A stretch of DNA of 64,000 bases from an uncultured Paracoccaceae bacterium (GCA_947499635.1 CANMPD010000002.1:248001-312000), one strand, 5' to 3'. Positions 18,696 through 28,868 are shown, counted from the first letter of the stretch. Numbers and translations are program-made. The notes: generated from the letters alone by a model not told the origin.

Positions 18696-19837
18696 CAGTT
18701 GCTCCCTCCCAATGGTTTGCGCAGTTCATTCAGCGGCAGATATGGCACAATGCCCTGCTCACCACCTATGGACCCATCGATAATCACCTTATCGACGCGA
18801 CCCAGAACCTCTTCCATGGTTTCCAGATACAAACGTTTACGCGTCACTTCCGGAGCTTTCTCATATTCTGCAAGAACAGCTGAGAAACGGCTGGCTTCAC
18901 CTGACGCTTCGTTCACAACTTGCGCACGATATGCCTCGGCTTCTTCCAGGGTTTGTGCCGCTTGGCCACGAGCCCCCGCAAGTTTACGGTTGGCATAAGC
19001 ATCCGCTTGCTTTTCAAGACGATCCCGTTCCTGACCCGCAGACTGAACTTCGCGGAAGGCGTCTTTGACGGGCTCTGGTGGATCGGCACCATCAAAGTTG
19101 ACCCGGACAACACTCACACCACTGTCATAGCTATCAAGTGTGCTCTGGATCAGGGCTTCTAAACGGTCACGAATTGCACCGCGATCACGGTTTAGAATCG
19201 GCGCCAAATCGGATTGCGCAATAATTTCACGCATCGCAGATTCTGCGACGGCCTCGATTGTTGCCTGCGGATTTTCGAGATTAAACAGGTACTTCGCAGG
19301 GTCTATGATGTTCCAAACAACCTGGAAATCCACATCAATGATGTTTTCATCCCCTGTCAGCATCAAACCGGCATTTGCACCTGTTGATCCTGTGCCGATG
19401 TTTTCTGTCTGCTCAACACGAACCTGCAGAACCTCGCGAGAGACCAATGGCCAAGGTGCAAAGTTCAGGCCAGGCCCGCCAGTTTCTGCATATTTGCCCA
19501 AGAATAGCTCAACTGACGCTTCCTCGGGTTTTACAGTGTAGAAACTTGCCGAAGCCCAAAGCGCTGCAGCGACGATGCCACCGATCACAAGACCGCCTTT
19601 GGTCATCATAGGGCCAGATGGTCCTGTACCGCCATTGCCGCCAGAGCCACCGCCCTTGCCACCTTTACCGCCCATTAAAACGCGCAGTTGCTCTTGGCCT
19701 TTTTTGACCAGCTCATCAATCTCAGGAATCTGAGGCTGTTCGGGGCGACGTCCTCCGTCACCTCCGCCATTATTTCCTCGATTTCCTCCACCCGAAGAGC
19801 CACCGCCCCCCCATGGGCCACCATTATTGCCAGCCAT
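18695..19837 (-). CDS. hflK: HflK, protease modulator
   Basis: SPFH partner of HflC in the FtsH-regulating complex at the inner membrane. From the ATG at 19837 (AGGAG 5 nt upstream) it has 380 residues. Residues 1-90 are very rich in Gly and Asn (GGPWGGGGSS type), as usual for HflK; a membrane helix follows (GGLVIGGIVAAALWASASFY), then the SPFH domain (VKPEEASVELFLGKY) and a helical region with the conserved GDENIIDVDFQVVW. The reading from 19852 adds five residues without a ribosome site. It heads hflKC; gor lies upstream on the same strand. Confidence 0.96.
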   Translation of the reverse strand: MAGNNGGPWGGGGSSGGGNRGNNGGGDGGRRPEQPQIPEIDELVKKGQEQLRVLMGGKGGKGGGSGGNGGTGPSGPMMTKGGLVIGGIVAAALWASASFYTVKPEEASVELFLGKYAETGGPGLNFAPWPLVSREVLQVRVEQTENIGTGSTGANAGLMLTGDENIIDVDFQVVWNIIDPAKYLFNLENPQATIEAVAESAMREIIAQSDLAPILNRDRGAIRDRLEALIQSTLDSYDSGVSVVRVNFDGADPPEPVKDAFREVQSAGQERDRLEKQADAYANRKLAGARGQAAQTLEEAEAYRAQVVNEASGEASRFSAVLAEYEKAPEVTRKRLYLETMEEVLGRVDKVIIDGSIGGEQGIVPYLPLNELRKPLGGSN

Positions 19838-19943
19838 GCGTCTCCTATCCATCTCTCTGCGGTCCCTTTTCGGGCCGCAACAACCTATTATTTGTGGCGA
19901 TGTTACGATATTTCAACCGTAAAACCGCCGTCCTCTGGTGGGT

Positions 19944-21293
19944 TTATCGCACCGGAGATTTCATTGTTACTAATTCTTCCGACATCGTTGGGTGTACTGC
20001 AACCGTGCGATCGAAATCTTCCTTTGTCGCCCCCATCTTCACAGCGATCCCCGCGAGTTGGATCATCTCACCTGCGCCCGGAGCAACGATGTGACAGCCC
20101 AGCACCTTGCGAGTCGCTTTAGACACCACCAGCTTCATCAACACCTTTTGCGCGCGCCCTGCAAAACTTTGCTGCATAGGCTTGAACGAAGCAGCGTAAA
20201 CTTCAATGTCCTCTTGCGCGCGAGCGTCTTCTTCGGACAGACCCACAGTCCCCATTTCGGGCTGCGTGAAAATCGCCGTCGGAATTAAATCGTGATCCGG
20301 GCTCGTTGGGTTCCCGTTAAACACAGTTTCGACAAAAGCCATACCTTCACGGATCGCGACCGGCGTGAGGTTCACACGGTCTGTAACATCCCCAATAGCA
20401 TAAACAGATGGAACAGCTGTTTGAGAGTACGCATCGACAGTGATTTCACCTTTGCGACCCCGTGCGATTTCCAGCGCTTCCAGACCTAGGTTATCTGCAT
20501 TGGGCGAGCGCCCTGTCGCAAACATCACTTGATCGAAGGTGGTCTCGTTGCCTTTTGTATCGGTGACAACGATTTTCCCGCCTTCGCTGCGCATCGCAGT
20601 CACGTTTTCGTTCAACTGCAAGTCGATGCCCGCAGTCACCATTTCGGCAGCAACAAGTTCGCGTGCTTCGTTATCAAACCCGCGTAGAATCTGCTCACCA
20701 CGATAGAACTGTGTGGTTTTCACCCCTAGTCCGTTCATAATGCCCGCAAATTCCGATGCGATATACCCGCCACCAACGATCAAAATACGTTCTGGCAGGG
20801 TTTCAAGATGGAAAATCTCGTTCGAAGTTATCGCAAGCTCTGCACCAGGGACATCTGGCACAACAGGACGACCACCGGTTGCGATCAAAATATGTTTTGC
20901 CGTTTTTTTCGTGCCATCTGCCAATTCAACCGTGTGCGCGTCTGCAAGCTTGGCTCGCGCGTCAAAGCTCTCAACCCCTGAATTTTTCAAAAGGTTGCGA
21001 TAGATACCCTCAAGGCGATCCAGCTCAGCGTTCAGTTTGGTTTTAAAGTGGGTCCAGTCGAAACCATTCGAGCTGAGGTCCCAGCCATAGGCACGACCGT
21101 CTTCGATCATACCTGAGTATTCACTGGCAAACACCATCAATTTTTTAGGAACGCAACCGCGGATCACACATGTGCCACCGTAGCGGTCCTCTTCAGCCAA
21201 AGCGACTTTAGCGCCGCCCGCGGCCGCAACACGTGCGGCCCGAACACCGCCGGATCCACCACCGATTACAAAAAGATCATAGTCAAAGCTCAT
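19944..21293 (-). CDS. gor: Glutathione-disulfide reductase
   Basis: NADPH-dependent flavoenzyme that regenerates reduced glutathione in the cytoplasm. 449 residues with FAD-binding GGGSGGVRAARVAA at the N-terminus, redox-active disulfide GGTCVIRGCVPKK, NAD(P) fold (LIVGGGYIASEFAGIMNGLG), second FAD motif (VYAIGDVTDRVNLTPVA) and the catalytic His-Glu pair in VAVHPTMSEELVT. The YRGEQILRGFD stretch after the Rossmann fold carries an Arg as in NADPH-specific members. Upstream is a 290-nt gap to rpiA, which presumably holds the promoter. Confidence 0.95.
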   Translation of the reverse strand: MSFDYDLFVIGGGSGGVRAARVAAAGGAKVALAEEDRYGGTCVIRGCVPKKLMVFASEYSGMIEDGRAYGWDLSSNGFDWTHFKTKLNAELDRLEGIYRNLLKNSGVESFDARAKLADAHTVELADGTKKTAKHILIATGGRPVVPDVPGAELAITSNEIFHLETLPERILIVGGGYIASEFAGIMNGLGVKTTQFYRGEQILRGFDNEARELVAAEMVTAGIDLQLNENVTAMRSEGGKIVVTDTKGNETTFDQVMFATGRSPNADNLGLEALEIARGRKGEITVDAYSQTAVPSVYAIGDVTDRVNLTPVAIREGMAFVETVFNGNPTSPDHDLIPTAIFTQPEMGTVGLSEEDARAQEDIEVYAASFKPMQQSFAGRAQKVLMKLVVSKATRKVLGCHIVAPGAGEMIQLAGIAVKMGATKEDFDRTVAVHPTMSEELVTMKSPVR

Positions 21294-21583
21294 GCGTTTC
21301 GCCTTTCAACACGTCTTACCCAGCGGTATCCCACAAGGCGAACGCGATGGGAACCATAAATCCCCAAACACCCAAGCCTTCTGCACTGACCAGAGGGCCA
21401 GTTACCTACATAGCCTTGTCCAGTTAGACATTCTTATCACAGTTACAAGGCACGTGTAGCCTGCCATGGTCCAAAATCTTTAAACAGGGCAGCCTGATCT
21501 GTTAAACCCACGACACCGCGCAAAGTAGGCAGCGTAGACGATCATAATTTCGAATTCTCAGTACCCATTACACAAATATCTGA
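21294..21583. other. rpiA-gor intergenic region
   Basis: About 290 bases between two minus-strand genes. No credible gene; short reading frames have no recognisable product. Presumed rpiA 3' region and gor promoter. No clear hairpin terminator or operator was seen. Confidence 0.5.
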
Positions 21584-22372
21584 TCATGCATCTAAATCCG
21601 TAAAGAGGTTCTCAGTCTCTAAGAAATCAAAACGCTCGTGTTCTACAGTGCCATCATTTATGTCGCGCACCTCGACAAGACCATCCCCATAACCGATGAC
21701 AATCCGGTCACAAATATCTATAAACAAACCACTTTCAACAACACCCGGGATCTGGTTCAAAAGCAGTGCCAACTGTCGTACGTTGCCGATATGAGTCAGG
21801 TGCAAATCTAAGATGTGATTTCCGGAATCTGTAACAAAGGGCTGATCTCCCGACATTCGCAACGATGCTGATCGCCCCAATACATCCACCGAAATCAATG
21901 CTTCCTCGATCAAGGCGCGTGTCGTGTGCAACCCAAATGCCAACACTTCTACAGGGAGAGGAAACGCGCCGAGCGTTTCAACTTCTTTACCTTTGTCGAC
22001 GATAACCACCATTTGATCAGACGCGTTTGCAACAATTTTCTCGTGCAGATGCGCTCCGCCACCACCTTTGATCAGATTAAACTCACGATCAAATTCATCT
22101 GCGCCGTCAATTGTCAAATCCAACCAGCGCGCTTCATTTAATGTCACCACATGTATTCCGACATCGCGCGCTAAATTCGCCGTCCGTATTGAGGTTGGCA
22201 CGGCGGTAATATTCAACCCCTCGTTTTGCACCATGTCCCCAAGGCATCTGACAAGCCAAGACGCGGTTGAGCCAGTCCCCAGCCCCACACGCATACCATC
22301 CTCAACCATATCCGCCGCCCGCCGCGCCGCGACATATTTAGCCTTATCAATTGGGGACAGCTCTCCGCTCAT
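21584..22372 (-). CDS. rpiA: Ribose-5-phosphate isomerase A
   Basis: Interconverts ribose 5-phosphate and ribulose 5-phosphate in the non-oxidative pentose phosphate pathway. From the ATG at 22372 (GGAG 6-7 nt upstream) it has 262 residues, slightly longer than the usual 220-235 because of a C-terminal extension (about residues 235-262). Motifs are intact: VGLGTGSTASWLV for the phosphate, DLTIDGADEFD with catalytic Asp, KGGGGAHLHEKIVA, and VDKGKEV. The in-frame ATG at 22399 is an alternative start. It is divergent from the GST gene across about 200 nt. Confidence 0.95.
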   Translation of the reverse strand: MSGELSPIDKAKYVAARRAADMVEDGMRVGLGTGSTASWLVRCLGDMVQNEGLNITAVPTSIRTANLARDVGIHVVTLNEARWLDLTIDGADEFDREFNLIKGGGGAHLHEKIVANASDQMVVIVDKGKEVETLGAFPLPVEVLAFGLHTTRALIEEALISVDVLGRSASLRMSGDQPFVTDSGNHILDLHLTHIGNVRQLALLLNQIPGVVESGLFIDICDRIVIGYGDGLVEVRDINDGTVEHERFDFLETENLFTDLDA

Positions 22373-22577
22373 TTTTCTACTCCGTGGCTTAACACTCAAC
22401 CCAGATCAGGCTTTGACCGAAGCGTACAACAACAGATCCCCTGAGGCGAGATGTCCTTTTGACTTGAACACCTTAAAACACGTCACAGGAAACCGATCTG
22501 GCGAAACACTGCGTGTTTCCTATAGGAAATGTCGCAAACATACATGACCTATCTCGAAAGCCGATTAGAGTTACAGC

Positions 22578-23303
22578 ATGATCCATGACGCCACTAAGCC
22601 ACTTATTCTCCATTATGCACCAGATAACGCCTCGCTTGTTGTGCGCTTGGCGCTCGAAGAGTTGGGCTGCACTTACAAAACAGTGTTGGTAGATCGCGCG
22701 CGTAACGCACAACATGCGCAGCCTTATCTCGCGCTTAATCCCAACGGCCAAATTCCTGTATTGGAAACCCCCGACGGCCCCTTATTTGAAACAGCCGCGA
22801 TCCTACTTTGGCTTGCAGATCGTCATGGTAAGCTGGCCCCTGAACAAAACTCTCCGCAGCGCGGCCTGTTTCTCACATGGTTATTTTGGGTCTCCAACAC
22901 CTTACACAGTGACGTTCGTATTCTTTTCTACCCGCACCGTTATGGCACTGCGGAAACGTCAGACCCGGCGGGTCTGCATCAAAAACTGCGCGAACGCATC
23001 ACGACGCACCTTGCTTGTGTTGAAGCGGCACTTGTTAAATCGCCGTTCCTCACCCATTCACAAGACGGGCAACCCACGCTTTTGGCACTTTACCTGCCTT
23101 GCCTTTTACGCTGGCTTCACCTCTATCCAATTGACAGTGACAAACACTGGATACGGCAAGGCACATACCCAACGCTTGCACAGCTCGGTGTCAATCTGGA
23201 AAAACGGCGCAGCGCCAAAACTGCGCAGCTGGTCGAAGGTCTTGGCTCAGCTCCGTTTACCAACCCAACACTCCCCAATCCCCCCGAAGGATCCGCTCTC
23301 TGA
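22578..23303 (+). CDS. Glutathione S-transferase family protein
   Basis: 241 residues. The N-terminal thioredoxin-fold domain is recognisable (LILHYAPDNASLVVRLALEELG; PYLALNPNGQIPVLETPDGPLFETAAILLWLAD), including the cis-Pro and the E-T/S pair that bind glutathione in this family. The C-terminal helical domain is more divergent (LTWLFWVSNTLHSDVRILFYPHRY), close to the beta-like or YfcG-like groups. Substrate unknown. Its stop codon overlaps the sdaA start by one base (TGATG), so the two are translationally coupled. Confidence 0.85.
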   Translation: MIHDATKPLILHYAPDNASLVVRLALEELGCTYKTVLVDRARNAQHAQPYLALNPNGQIPVLETPDGPLFETAAILLWLADRHGKLAPEQNSPQRGLFLTWLFWVSNTLHSDVRILFYPHRYGTAETSDPAGLHQKLRERITTHLACVEAALVKSPFLTHSQDGQPTLLALYLPCLLRWLHLYPIDSDKHWIRQGTYPTLAQLGVNLEKRRSAKTAQLVEGLGSAPFTNPTLPNPPEGSAL

Positions 23304-24676
23304 TGTTTCTCTCTGTCTTTGATATGTTCAAAGTGGGCATCGGCCCATCTTCATCACATACGATGGGTCCAATGGTCGCGGCTGCTCGGTTTTTGGATAT
23401 GGTCCGTGCTGCACCCTTTGACTGCTCTGGTCTGCGCGCCAGCTTACACGGGTCATTGGCCCTCACTGGCGTGGGTCACGCCACTGATCGCGCCACCATT
23501 CTCGGTCTCGCGGGATTTCTCCCTGATACTTACGATGATGCAAAAGCCGAGGCTGCTTTGGACAATATCCATGCGTCCAACTCGATCACTCTGGAAGGCC
23601 TAGGCACGCTTAACTTTAATCCCAAAACAGATCTCATTTTTGACTACGACACGGTGTTATCAGGTCATGCCAATGGCATGATCCTAATGGCCACGGATGC
23701 GCAGGGCGACGTTATTTTACAGCAAGTGTTCTATTCCGTTGGCGGCGGCTTTGTGCTTACCGATCAAGAGCTAGCGCACGGAACGTCCACCGATACCGGC
23801 CCTATCGTGCCCTACCCATTTGAAAGTGCTGCTGAAATGCTAAGCATGGCCGCAACATCAGGTCTTAGTATTGCTGCGATGAAGCGCGCCAACGAGCTGG
23901 CCCGTGGGGGCCCATCGACCTTGAAAAAAGGGATTGATCGCCTCTGGTCCGTCATGAATGACTGTATAAATCGCGGCCTTGAACGCGATGGTATCTTGCC
24001 AGGCGGGTTGAATGTGCGACGTCGCGCCAAAGGAATTCATGATAGTCTCATGCAGGAACGCGGTATGAACTTGGCACCTCCGCATACGATCAATGACTGG
24101 ATGAGCGTCTATGCCATGGCCGTAAACGAAGAAAACGCCGCCGGAGGACAAGTCGTTACGGCCCCCACAAACGGTGCGGCGGGCGTGTTACCAGCCGTTT
24201 TGCGCTATTACCTCGACCACGTCCCTGGATCGTCAAGCACACATATTGAGGACTTTCTTCTTACGGCTGCGGCCATCGGTGGGTTGGTGAAATACAATGC
24301 CTCTATTTCTGGCGCCGAAGCAGGATGCCAAGCCGAAGTGGGTTCAGCCGCCGCAATGGCCGCTGCAGGCCTATGTGCCGTGATGGGCGGCAGTGCTGAA
24401 CAAGTCGAAAACGCAGCTGAAATTGCCCTTGAACACCATCTCGGCATGACCTGCGATCCAGTCAAAGGCCTTGTTCAGGTTCCCTGTATTGAACGCAACG
24501 GTCTTGGCGCAATTAAAGCCGTCTCCGCAGCCTCACTGGCGTTACGTGGCGACGGTGTTCATTTTGTTCCATTAGATGCTGTTATCGAAACGATGCGCCA
24601 AACGGGGCAAGATATGCACGAGAAATACAAGGAAACCTCTCTTGGTGGCTTGGCGGTCAACGTGCCGAACTGTTAG
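23303..24676 (+). CDS. sdaA: L-serine ammonia-lyase (iron-sulfur type)
   Basis: 4Fe-4S L-serine dehydratase making pyruvate and ammonia. 457 residues in one chain, with the beta domain first ([20 protein letters not shown]) and the alpha domain following ([58 protein letters not shown]). The Cys residues in GCQAE, MTCDP and VPCIE are the expected cluster ligands, and a cysteine ends the protein (VPNC), as in bacterial enzymes where the C-terminal Cys plugs the active site. It overlaps the GST gene by one base. Confidence 0.97.
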   Translation: MFLSVFDMFKVGIGPSSSHTMGPMVAAARFLDMVRAAPFDCSGLRASLHGSLALTGVGHATDRATILGLAGFLPDTYDDAKAEAALDNIHASNSITLEGLGTLNFNPKTDLIFDYDTVLSGHANGMILMATDAQGDVILQQVFYSVGGGFVLTDQELAHGTSTDTGPIVPYPFESAAEMLSMAATSGLSIAAMKRANELARGGPSTLKKGIDRLWSVMNDCINRGLERDGILPGGLNVRRRAKGIHDSLMQERGMNLAPPHTINDWMSVYAMAVNEENAAGGQVVTAPTNGAAGVLPAVLRYYLDHVPGSSSTHIEDFLLTAAAIGGLVKYNASISGAEAGCQAEVGSAAAMAAAGLCAVMGGSAEQVENAAEIALEHHLGMTCDPVKGLVQVPCIERNGLGAIKAVSAASLALRGDGVHFVPLDAVIETMRQTGQDMHEKYKETSLGGLAVNVPNC

Positions 24677-24684
24677 GTATCACC

Positions 24685-25395
24685 CTAAAGACGTGGGCTC
24701 TGCACACCTAAGTACTGTGCAATCACTTGGCTCAGGCAGGATCGCGGTAGCAATGCCAACAAACCCGGTCCATCCGCCTCTAGAGTAATGTCACTTGCAC
24801 ATGCACGGTTGGACGTCCCGATAGATTGCATCGGCGACAAATCAAGCCCGTCGATGGGCCATTCGAACCCCGTCGACCTGCCTTGCACCTGTGCTAAAGG
24901 GAACAAGGATACCGGCTGATTTACCTCTAAAGACAAGGCTATTGGGCGATCAAGGTGTATCACAATCTCATGTTCGCCAAGCAAAATACATGGGGTTGGA
25001 TGATCTTGCACCAAAACATGCAGCGCCGCGAGTTGATGATCTAGCCTCGCCCCCAAGAAACCAACGGCTAATGCAAAAGGTGCAGAAATCGTTCGGAGCG
25101 CTTTGTCAAAATCCGTCGTGTCTTGCTCTGGAATATGCAAAAGAGACGAGATCGCTGCGGGTTGATTTTGCTCCATCCCGCGCGAGAACCGTGCGCGTGC
25201 CGCTGCACTCAGGGAATCTAGATCTCCGATCACCACTTCTGGAACACACCCAAAGGCCAGAGCCTGATCTGCGCCACCATCCGCAGCCACCAACCGTGGG
25301 GCGCAGTTTAATGCCATGCGCAAATCGTCTTCACACGCTGCTCCACCGCCAATGAGCGTCACGGGTTGTTCAAAAATTAACGTTTTGCATGTCAT
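24685..25395 (-). CDS. Thiamine pyrophosphokinase
   Basis: Transfers pyrophosphate from ATP to thiamine, giving thiamine diphosphate (salvage or final step). From the ATG at 25395 (MTCKTLIFEQPVTLIGGG) it has 236 residues. Motifs: LVAADGGADQAL, VIGDLDSLS, and EQDTTDFDKALR for metal/substrate binding, then FLGARLDHQLAALHVL, and the late Gly-rich TGFEWPIDG. All are typical of the TPK family. The longer reading from 25479 adds 28 residues without support. It converges with sdaA (8-nt gap) and is divergent from the acidic 725-residue protein. No TPP riboswitch was seen upstream. Confidence 0.9.
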   Translation of the reverse strand: MTCKTLIFEQPVTLIGGGAACEDDLRMALNCAPRLVAADGGADQALAFGCVPEVVIGDLDSLSAAARARFSRGMEQNQPAAISSLLHIPEQDTTDFDKALRTISAPFALAVGFLGARLDHQLAALHVLVQDHPTPCILLGEHEIVIHLDRPIALSLEVNQPVSLFPLAQVQGRSTGFEWPIDGLDLSPMQSIGTSNRACASDITLEADGPGLLALLPRSCLSQVIAQYLGVQSPRL

Positions 25396-25582
25396 GATTA
25401 ACTTTGGCTCTTGATGGCGTAAGTTCACGTAATATGCGGTATTTCTTGCCAAACAAAAGAGCACGGGCCCTTTGGCCATATTCTAAACACAAAAAAATAC
25501 GACAAATTGCATAAATTCGGACCGAATTCGACCTCTATCTGAATATTATAACAGCACGAACTTGGCGAGGACGAGCTGAACA

Positions 25583-27760
25583 ATGGTACAAAATAACAAG
25601 GTCTTGACCGTATCTTACGGGACATTTTCCTGTACGTTAGAAGGGTTTGAAGAATCCTTTGACACCATGAAAGCCATTGCGGAATATTTCCGTGATCTCG
25701 CGGCCGATGACCGCTATTTCGGCGCAGAGCCGCCGCAACCAGATGCAGAAATGCTGGCCCGAATCGCGCAACGTGAAATTACCCGCCAAGTAGAAGCACG
25801 TACGAGTGATGCCGGGATCCATCTGCGAGCCTCAGAAAACCCTCCCTCTGAGGCGCAAAACGACACCGCTGCAGCCAATCCTGAGACGTCAACACTGCCC
25901 GCTCAGTCTGCGCCCCCCCAGTCTGCGCCGACACAGCCTTCTACCTCGTCAGAAAGCCCCGTCGAAGACGTGCATGACATTTCCTCCGTCACCGCATCTG
26001 TCGAAACAGCTGAGATCCCCGAGACAAGTTCACAACCCGTAGAAGAAACTGAAAACACTCAAGATACAGAAACAACTGTCGCCGATGTTGAAGACACTGC
26101 TGACCTCGACACAGAGATAGATTCTGGATCAGACGCCGAAGCAGAAATTTGGGGCGTTGAAGAAGCATTGACAGATGTCTCTGCGGCGCAGACAAATTCA
26201 GATGTCATCATTCCCGAACCAGAAGAAGAGCCCGTATCCGCAGCGGACAGCATCGCAGCAAAACTTATGCGTATTCGGTCTGTGGTCACAAAATCAGCCG
26301 CTTCCGACGAGGACTTCACCGAAGACCAGCATGCCGAAAGCCTGTCTGCACAAGATGCGTATCGTAAAGAAACTCTACGTGATCTAGAAGCGATGCTTGG
26401 CGAAGACGATCAAGCAGAGAATGTGCCTACTGACGACCTCTCCTCCGTCGAAACACATATAGACCCGGTTGAAGACCAAGACATCGATGACTTGGTAAGT
26501 AAGGCAATCGCTTCGTCTTCAGAGGTGGAAACAGACGCAGCACCGTCTGAGGATACCGCACCCCGTGATATCGTCAACGATGTGCAAGAGAAGACCGTCA
26601 ACGAGACTGCAAAACCTGTGGTGAAACGAGGACGCGTCATTCGTGTTCGCCGCAAGGCTGAACTTAAAGACCTCATCGAATCGACCGCAAAAGACGTTCA
26701 AGAACCAGAACCACAAAGCGAGTTAGCGTCATCTATAGCGCCCCCTGCAGCTGAGACACCCACCCCTCTGACACCAGAGATATCATCCTCTTTAAGCGAT
26801 GATGAGGAACAAGAGCTGATCGCAGAACTTGCGGCCGTCGAAGCTGAGCTTCGCGCTGCTACTCAGCCTGACCCATCCGAGATGGCCGCTGATGCAAGTG
26901 ATGAGGAAGATGCACATGATGGTTTCTCTCTTGAAGCGCTTGGCCTCGACGAGGCAGATCAAACCACCGCAGTTCTTGATGTCGAAGAGCCTACAGAAGT
27001 TGATACAGCAGCGACGATCCTTGGTGAAACCAACGCATTAGATGGTGATGTTTCACGCCTCATGGCGACTGCCGGGGACAAACTTAATGAGGTAGATACG
27101 GCCGAGTCTCGTGCCACTTATAATCAGCTGCGCGCAGCTGTTGCGGCGGCCCAAGCAGATACTATCACTCACGAGGACAGTGAAGACGCTAAAGCACAAG
27201 TTTATCGTGAAGATCTTGCCGAGGTTGTACGCCCTCGCCGCCCTTCAAAAGCCAAAGCACAAGCCATTGCAGAAACCAAGGCGAACGCCAAAACAGCAGA
27301 CCGGCTTGAACCTCTTCAATTGGTTGCAGCTCAACGTATCGACCCAAAGCCTTCTACACCTCGCAAAACTGGGCCTGAAGGTGAAATTATTGAGCGCCGC
27401 CGGGTCGCAAGACCAATTTCACCACGTCGCATCTCATCAGACACAGAACAAGGTGCGAATACAAACTCCGAGAACATCGCCAGTTTTGCAGAATTTGCCC
27501 TCGATCAAGGTGCAACCGAACTCAGCGAGCTCCTCGAAGCTGCAGCCTCTTATTTGGTGCAAATCGAAGGGCGGGAACATTTTTCACGACCGCAACTCCT
27601 CAAAACTGTACGCAACCTTGATGAAGACAGCTCACCCAGTCGAGAAGACAGCCTGCGTGCTTTTGGTCAGTTACTGCGTAAAGGCAAATTGGATCGCGCC
27701 GAAAATGGTCGTTTTACGATTAATGCGCAAACCGCCTATTCAGATCGGGCGGCTGGGTAA
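25583..27760 (+). CDS. Large acidic protein of unknown function
   Basis: 725 residues with no family I can name with confidence. Residues about 1-75 look folded and well conserved in style (VLTVSYGTFSCTLEGFEESF; AIAEYFRDLAADDRYFG). Residues about 80-560 are mostly disordered, very rich in Glu, Asp, Ser, Thr and Pro, with short ordered islands (AADSIAAKLMRIRSVV; SAQDAYRKETLRDLEAMLG; KRGRVIRVRRKAELKDLI). The last 80 residues look folded (FAEFALDQGATELSELLEAAASYLVQIEGREHFSRPQLL cut into helices, then FGQLLRKGKLDRAENGRFTI, like a small winged helix). No signal peptide or membrane helix, so cytoplasmic. A hairpin terminator follows. It diverges from thiamine pyrophosphokinase. Confidence 0.75.
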   Translation: MVQNNKVLTVSYGTFSCTLEGFEESFDTMKAIAEYFRDLAADDRYFGAEPPQPDAEMLARIAQREITRQVEARTSDAGIHLRASENPPSEAQNDTAAANPETSTLPAQSAPPQSAPTQPSTSSESPVEDVHDISSVTASVETAEIPETSSQPVEETENTQDTETTVADVEDTADLDTEIDSGSDAEAEIWGVEEALTDVSAAQTNSDVIIPEPEEEPVSAADSIAAKLMRIRSVVTKSAASDEDFTEDQHAESLSAQDAYRKETLRDLEAMLGEDDQAENVPTDDLSSVETHIDPVEDQDIDDLVSKAIASSSEVETDAAPSEDTAPRDIVNDVQEKTVNETAKPVVKRGRVIRVRRKAELKDLIESTAKDVQEPEPQSELASSIAPPAAETPTPLTPEISSSLSDDEEQELIAELAAVEAELRAATQPDPSEMAADASDEEDAHDGFSLEALGLDEADQTTAVLDVEEPTEVDTAATILGETNALDGDVSRLMATAGDKLNEVDTAESRATYNQLRAAVAAAQADTITHEDSEDAKAQVYREDLAEVVRPRRPSKAKAQAIAETKANAKTADRLEPLQLVAAQRIDPKPSTPRKTGPEGEIIERRRVARPISPRRISSDTEQGANTNSENIASFAEFALDQGATELSELLEAAASYLVQIEGREHFSRPQLLKTVRNLDEDSSPSREDSLRAFGQLLRKGKLDRAENGRFTINAQTAYSDRAAG

Positions 27761-27783
27761 TTAATCCCATCAACAGCAATGTG

Positions 27784-27812
27784 AACGGCGTGCATTTTTG
27801 TGCGCCGTTTTT
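27784..27812 (+). terminator. Intrinsic terminator after the acidic protein gene
   Basis: Eleven-position stem with two wobble pairs (27784-27794 with 27799-27809), 4-nt T-rich loop, and a trailing TTTTT run. It starts 24 nt after the stop codon. Confidence 0.75.
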
Positions 27813-27849
27813 ATGTGTGCGTATGCGAGCAGAATCAAACCACGCAGCG

Positions 27850-28731
27850 TTATAGCATAAGAGGTAAATCCACCGCTCCGCGCATTAAGACAAAGGCACG
27901 CCCTGCAACTTGAATACCGGCCATCGCATCTACAGGTCCCAAACGCGTCACGCGCGCCTGACCTGGACGTCCCATCCAGTGCCCCTGTTCTGCGATATAG
28001 CTATCGCTTTGCATCAACCCTTCTGACCATAAATAGGCGCCTGCGGCACCTGTGGCCGACCCTGTAAATGGGTCTTCCGCAGGATTAGGGGGCGCCAACA
28101 ACAAACGTGAAAATGTATCCCCGTTTTTGACCCCTTTGAGTGTCACCAGATAGGGTTCCATCACTTCGGCCCAGGTGTCTTGAAAATCCGCGCGCAACTG
28201 TTTCAGCGCTGCGATATTAAGTTTCGCAGCCCGCAAAGCGTCATGATCCCGCAAGACCGTCACCACAAAAGGTAGCCCTGTCGACACCATACGTGGCTGC
28301 CCAATAATCGCGTCGCAAGATAAAGAAACAGCTGCTGCGACACTTTCTAGATCCGCGTATGGCCCAAATTGAGGGGCAACTTGTGTCATTTCGATTTCAT
28401 CGCCCGACAATGTAATCTGTACCAACCCTGCCTGTGTTTCGAGCACGCATCCGTCACCAGAAATCAGACCACGGTCACGCATCGCCGCCACGGTCGCAAT
28501 CGTGGGGTGTCCCGCAAAAGGTATTTCTTGGCTCGCAAGAAAATATCGCACACGCATGTCGGCGACATCCGACGGCCCCGTGAATGTACATTCAACAAGC
28601 GACGTCTCGCGCACATAGGCGCATGCCACATCCGCAGGTAAATGAGCGCCATTGTGAACGACAGCGCAACCGTTGCCACCAAATGCCTGATCGGTGAACG
28701 CATCTACCCAATCAAAGTCAAAGCGAGGCAT
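27850..28731 (-). CDS. PhzF-family isomerase/epimerase-like protein
   Basis: 293 residues of the PhzF fold, two similar diaminopimelate-epimerase-like halves. Visible motifs are WVDAFTDQAFGGNGCAVV at the N-terminus, the catalytic-type Glu in SLVECTF, FLASQEIPFAGHPTIATVAAM, and FTGSATGAAGAYLWSEG, with EDPFTGSATG being the family's second signature. Members isomerise various substrates and most are uncharacterised, so no phenazine role is claimed; no other phz genes are present. Start ATG at 28731 begins MPRFDFDW. It converges with the acidic protein gene. Confidence 0.88.
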   Translation of the reverse strand: MPRFDFDWVDAFTDQAFGGNGCAVVHNGAHLPADVACAYVRETSLVECTFTGPSDVADMRVRYFLASQEIPFAGHPTIATVAAMRDRGLISGDGCVLETQAGLVQITLSGDEIEMTQVAPQFGPYADLESVAAAVSLSCDAIIGQPRMVSTGLPFVVTVLRDHDALRAAKLNIAALKQLRADFQDTWAEVMEPYLVTLKGVKNGDTFSRLLLAPPNPAEDPFTGSATGAAGAYLWSEGLMQSDSYIAEQGHWMGRPGQARVTRLGPVDAMAGIQVAGRAFVLMRGAVDLPLML

Positions 28732-28821
28732 CTACATATCCCTTTCTCATTCTCTAAAAGCTCCGACCTCTAAATGCCCAACGTCCACGAAATCTCAGAT
28801 ACAAAACAATAGGCACAAAAA

Positions 28822-28848
28822 AAACGGGGCGTACACCGCCCCGTTTTG
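28822..28848 (-). terminator. Intrinsic terminator after acnB
   Basis: Perfect 11-bp stem (28822-28832 with 28838-28848), 5-nt loop, with A/T-tracts on both sides; 20 nt after the acnB stop. One of the strongest hairpins in the window. Confidence 0.9.
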
Positions 28849-28868
28849 TATTCTCATCAAGCAATCAC

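Noticed and set aside
24685..25582. TPP riboswitch upstream of thiamine pyrophosphokinase
   Set aside because: No CTGAGA...ACCTGATCTGG-type THI element was seen on the minus strand in the divergent gap.
27850..28731. Phenazine biosynthesis cluster
   Set aside because: Only a PhzF-fold protein is present; no other phz genes, and most PhzF-like proteins have unrelated roles.
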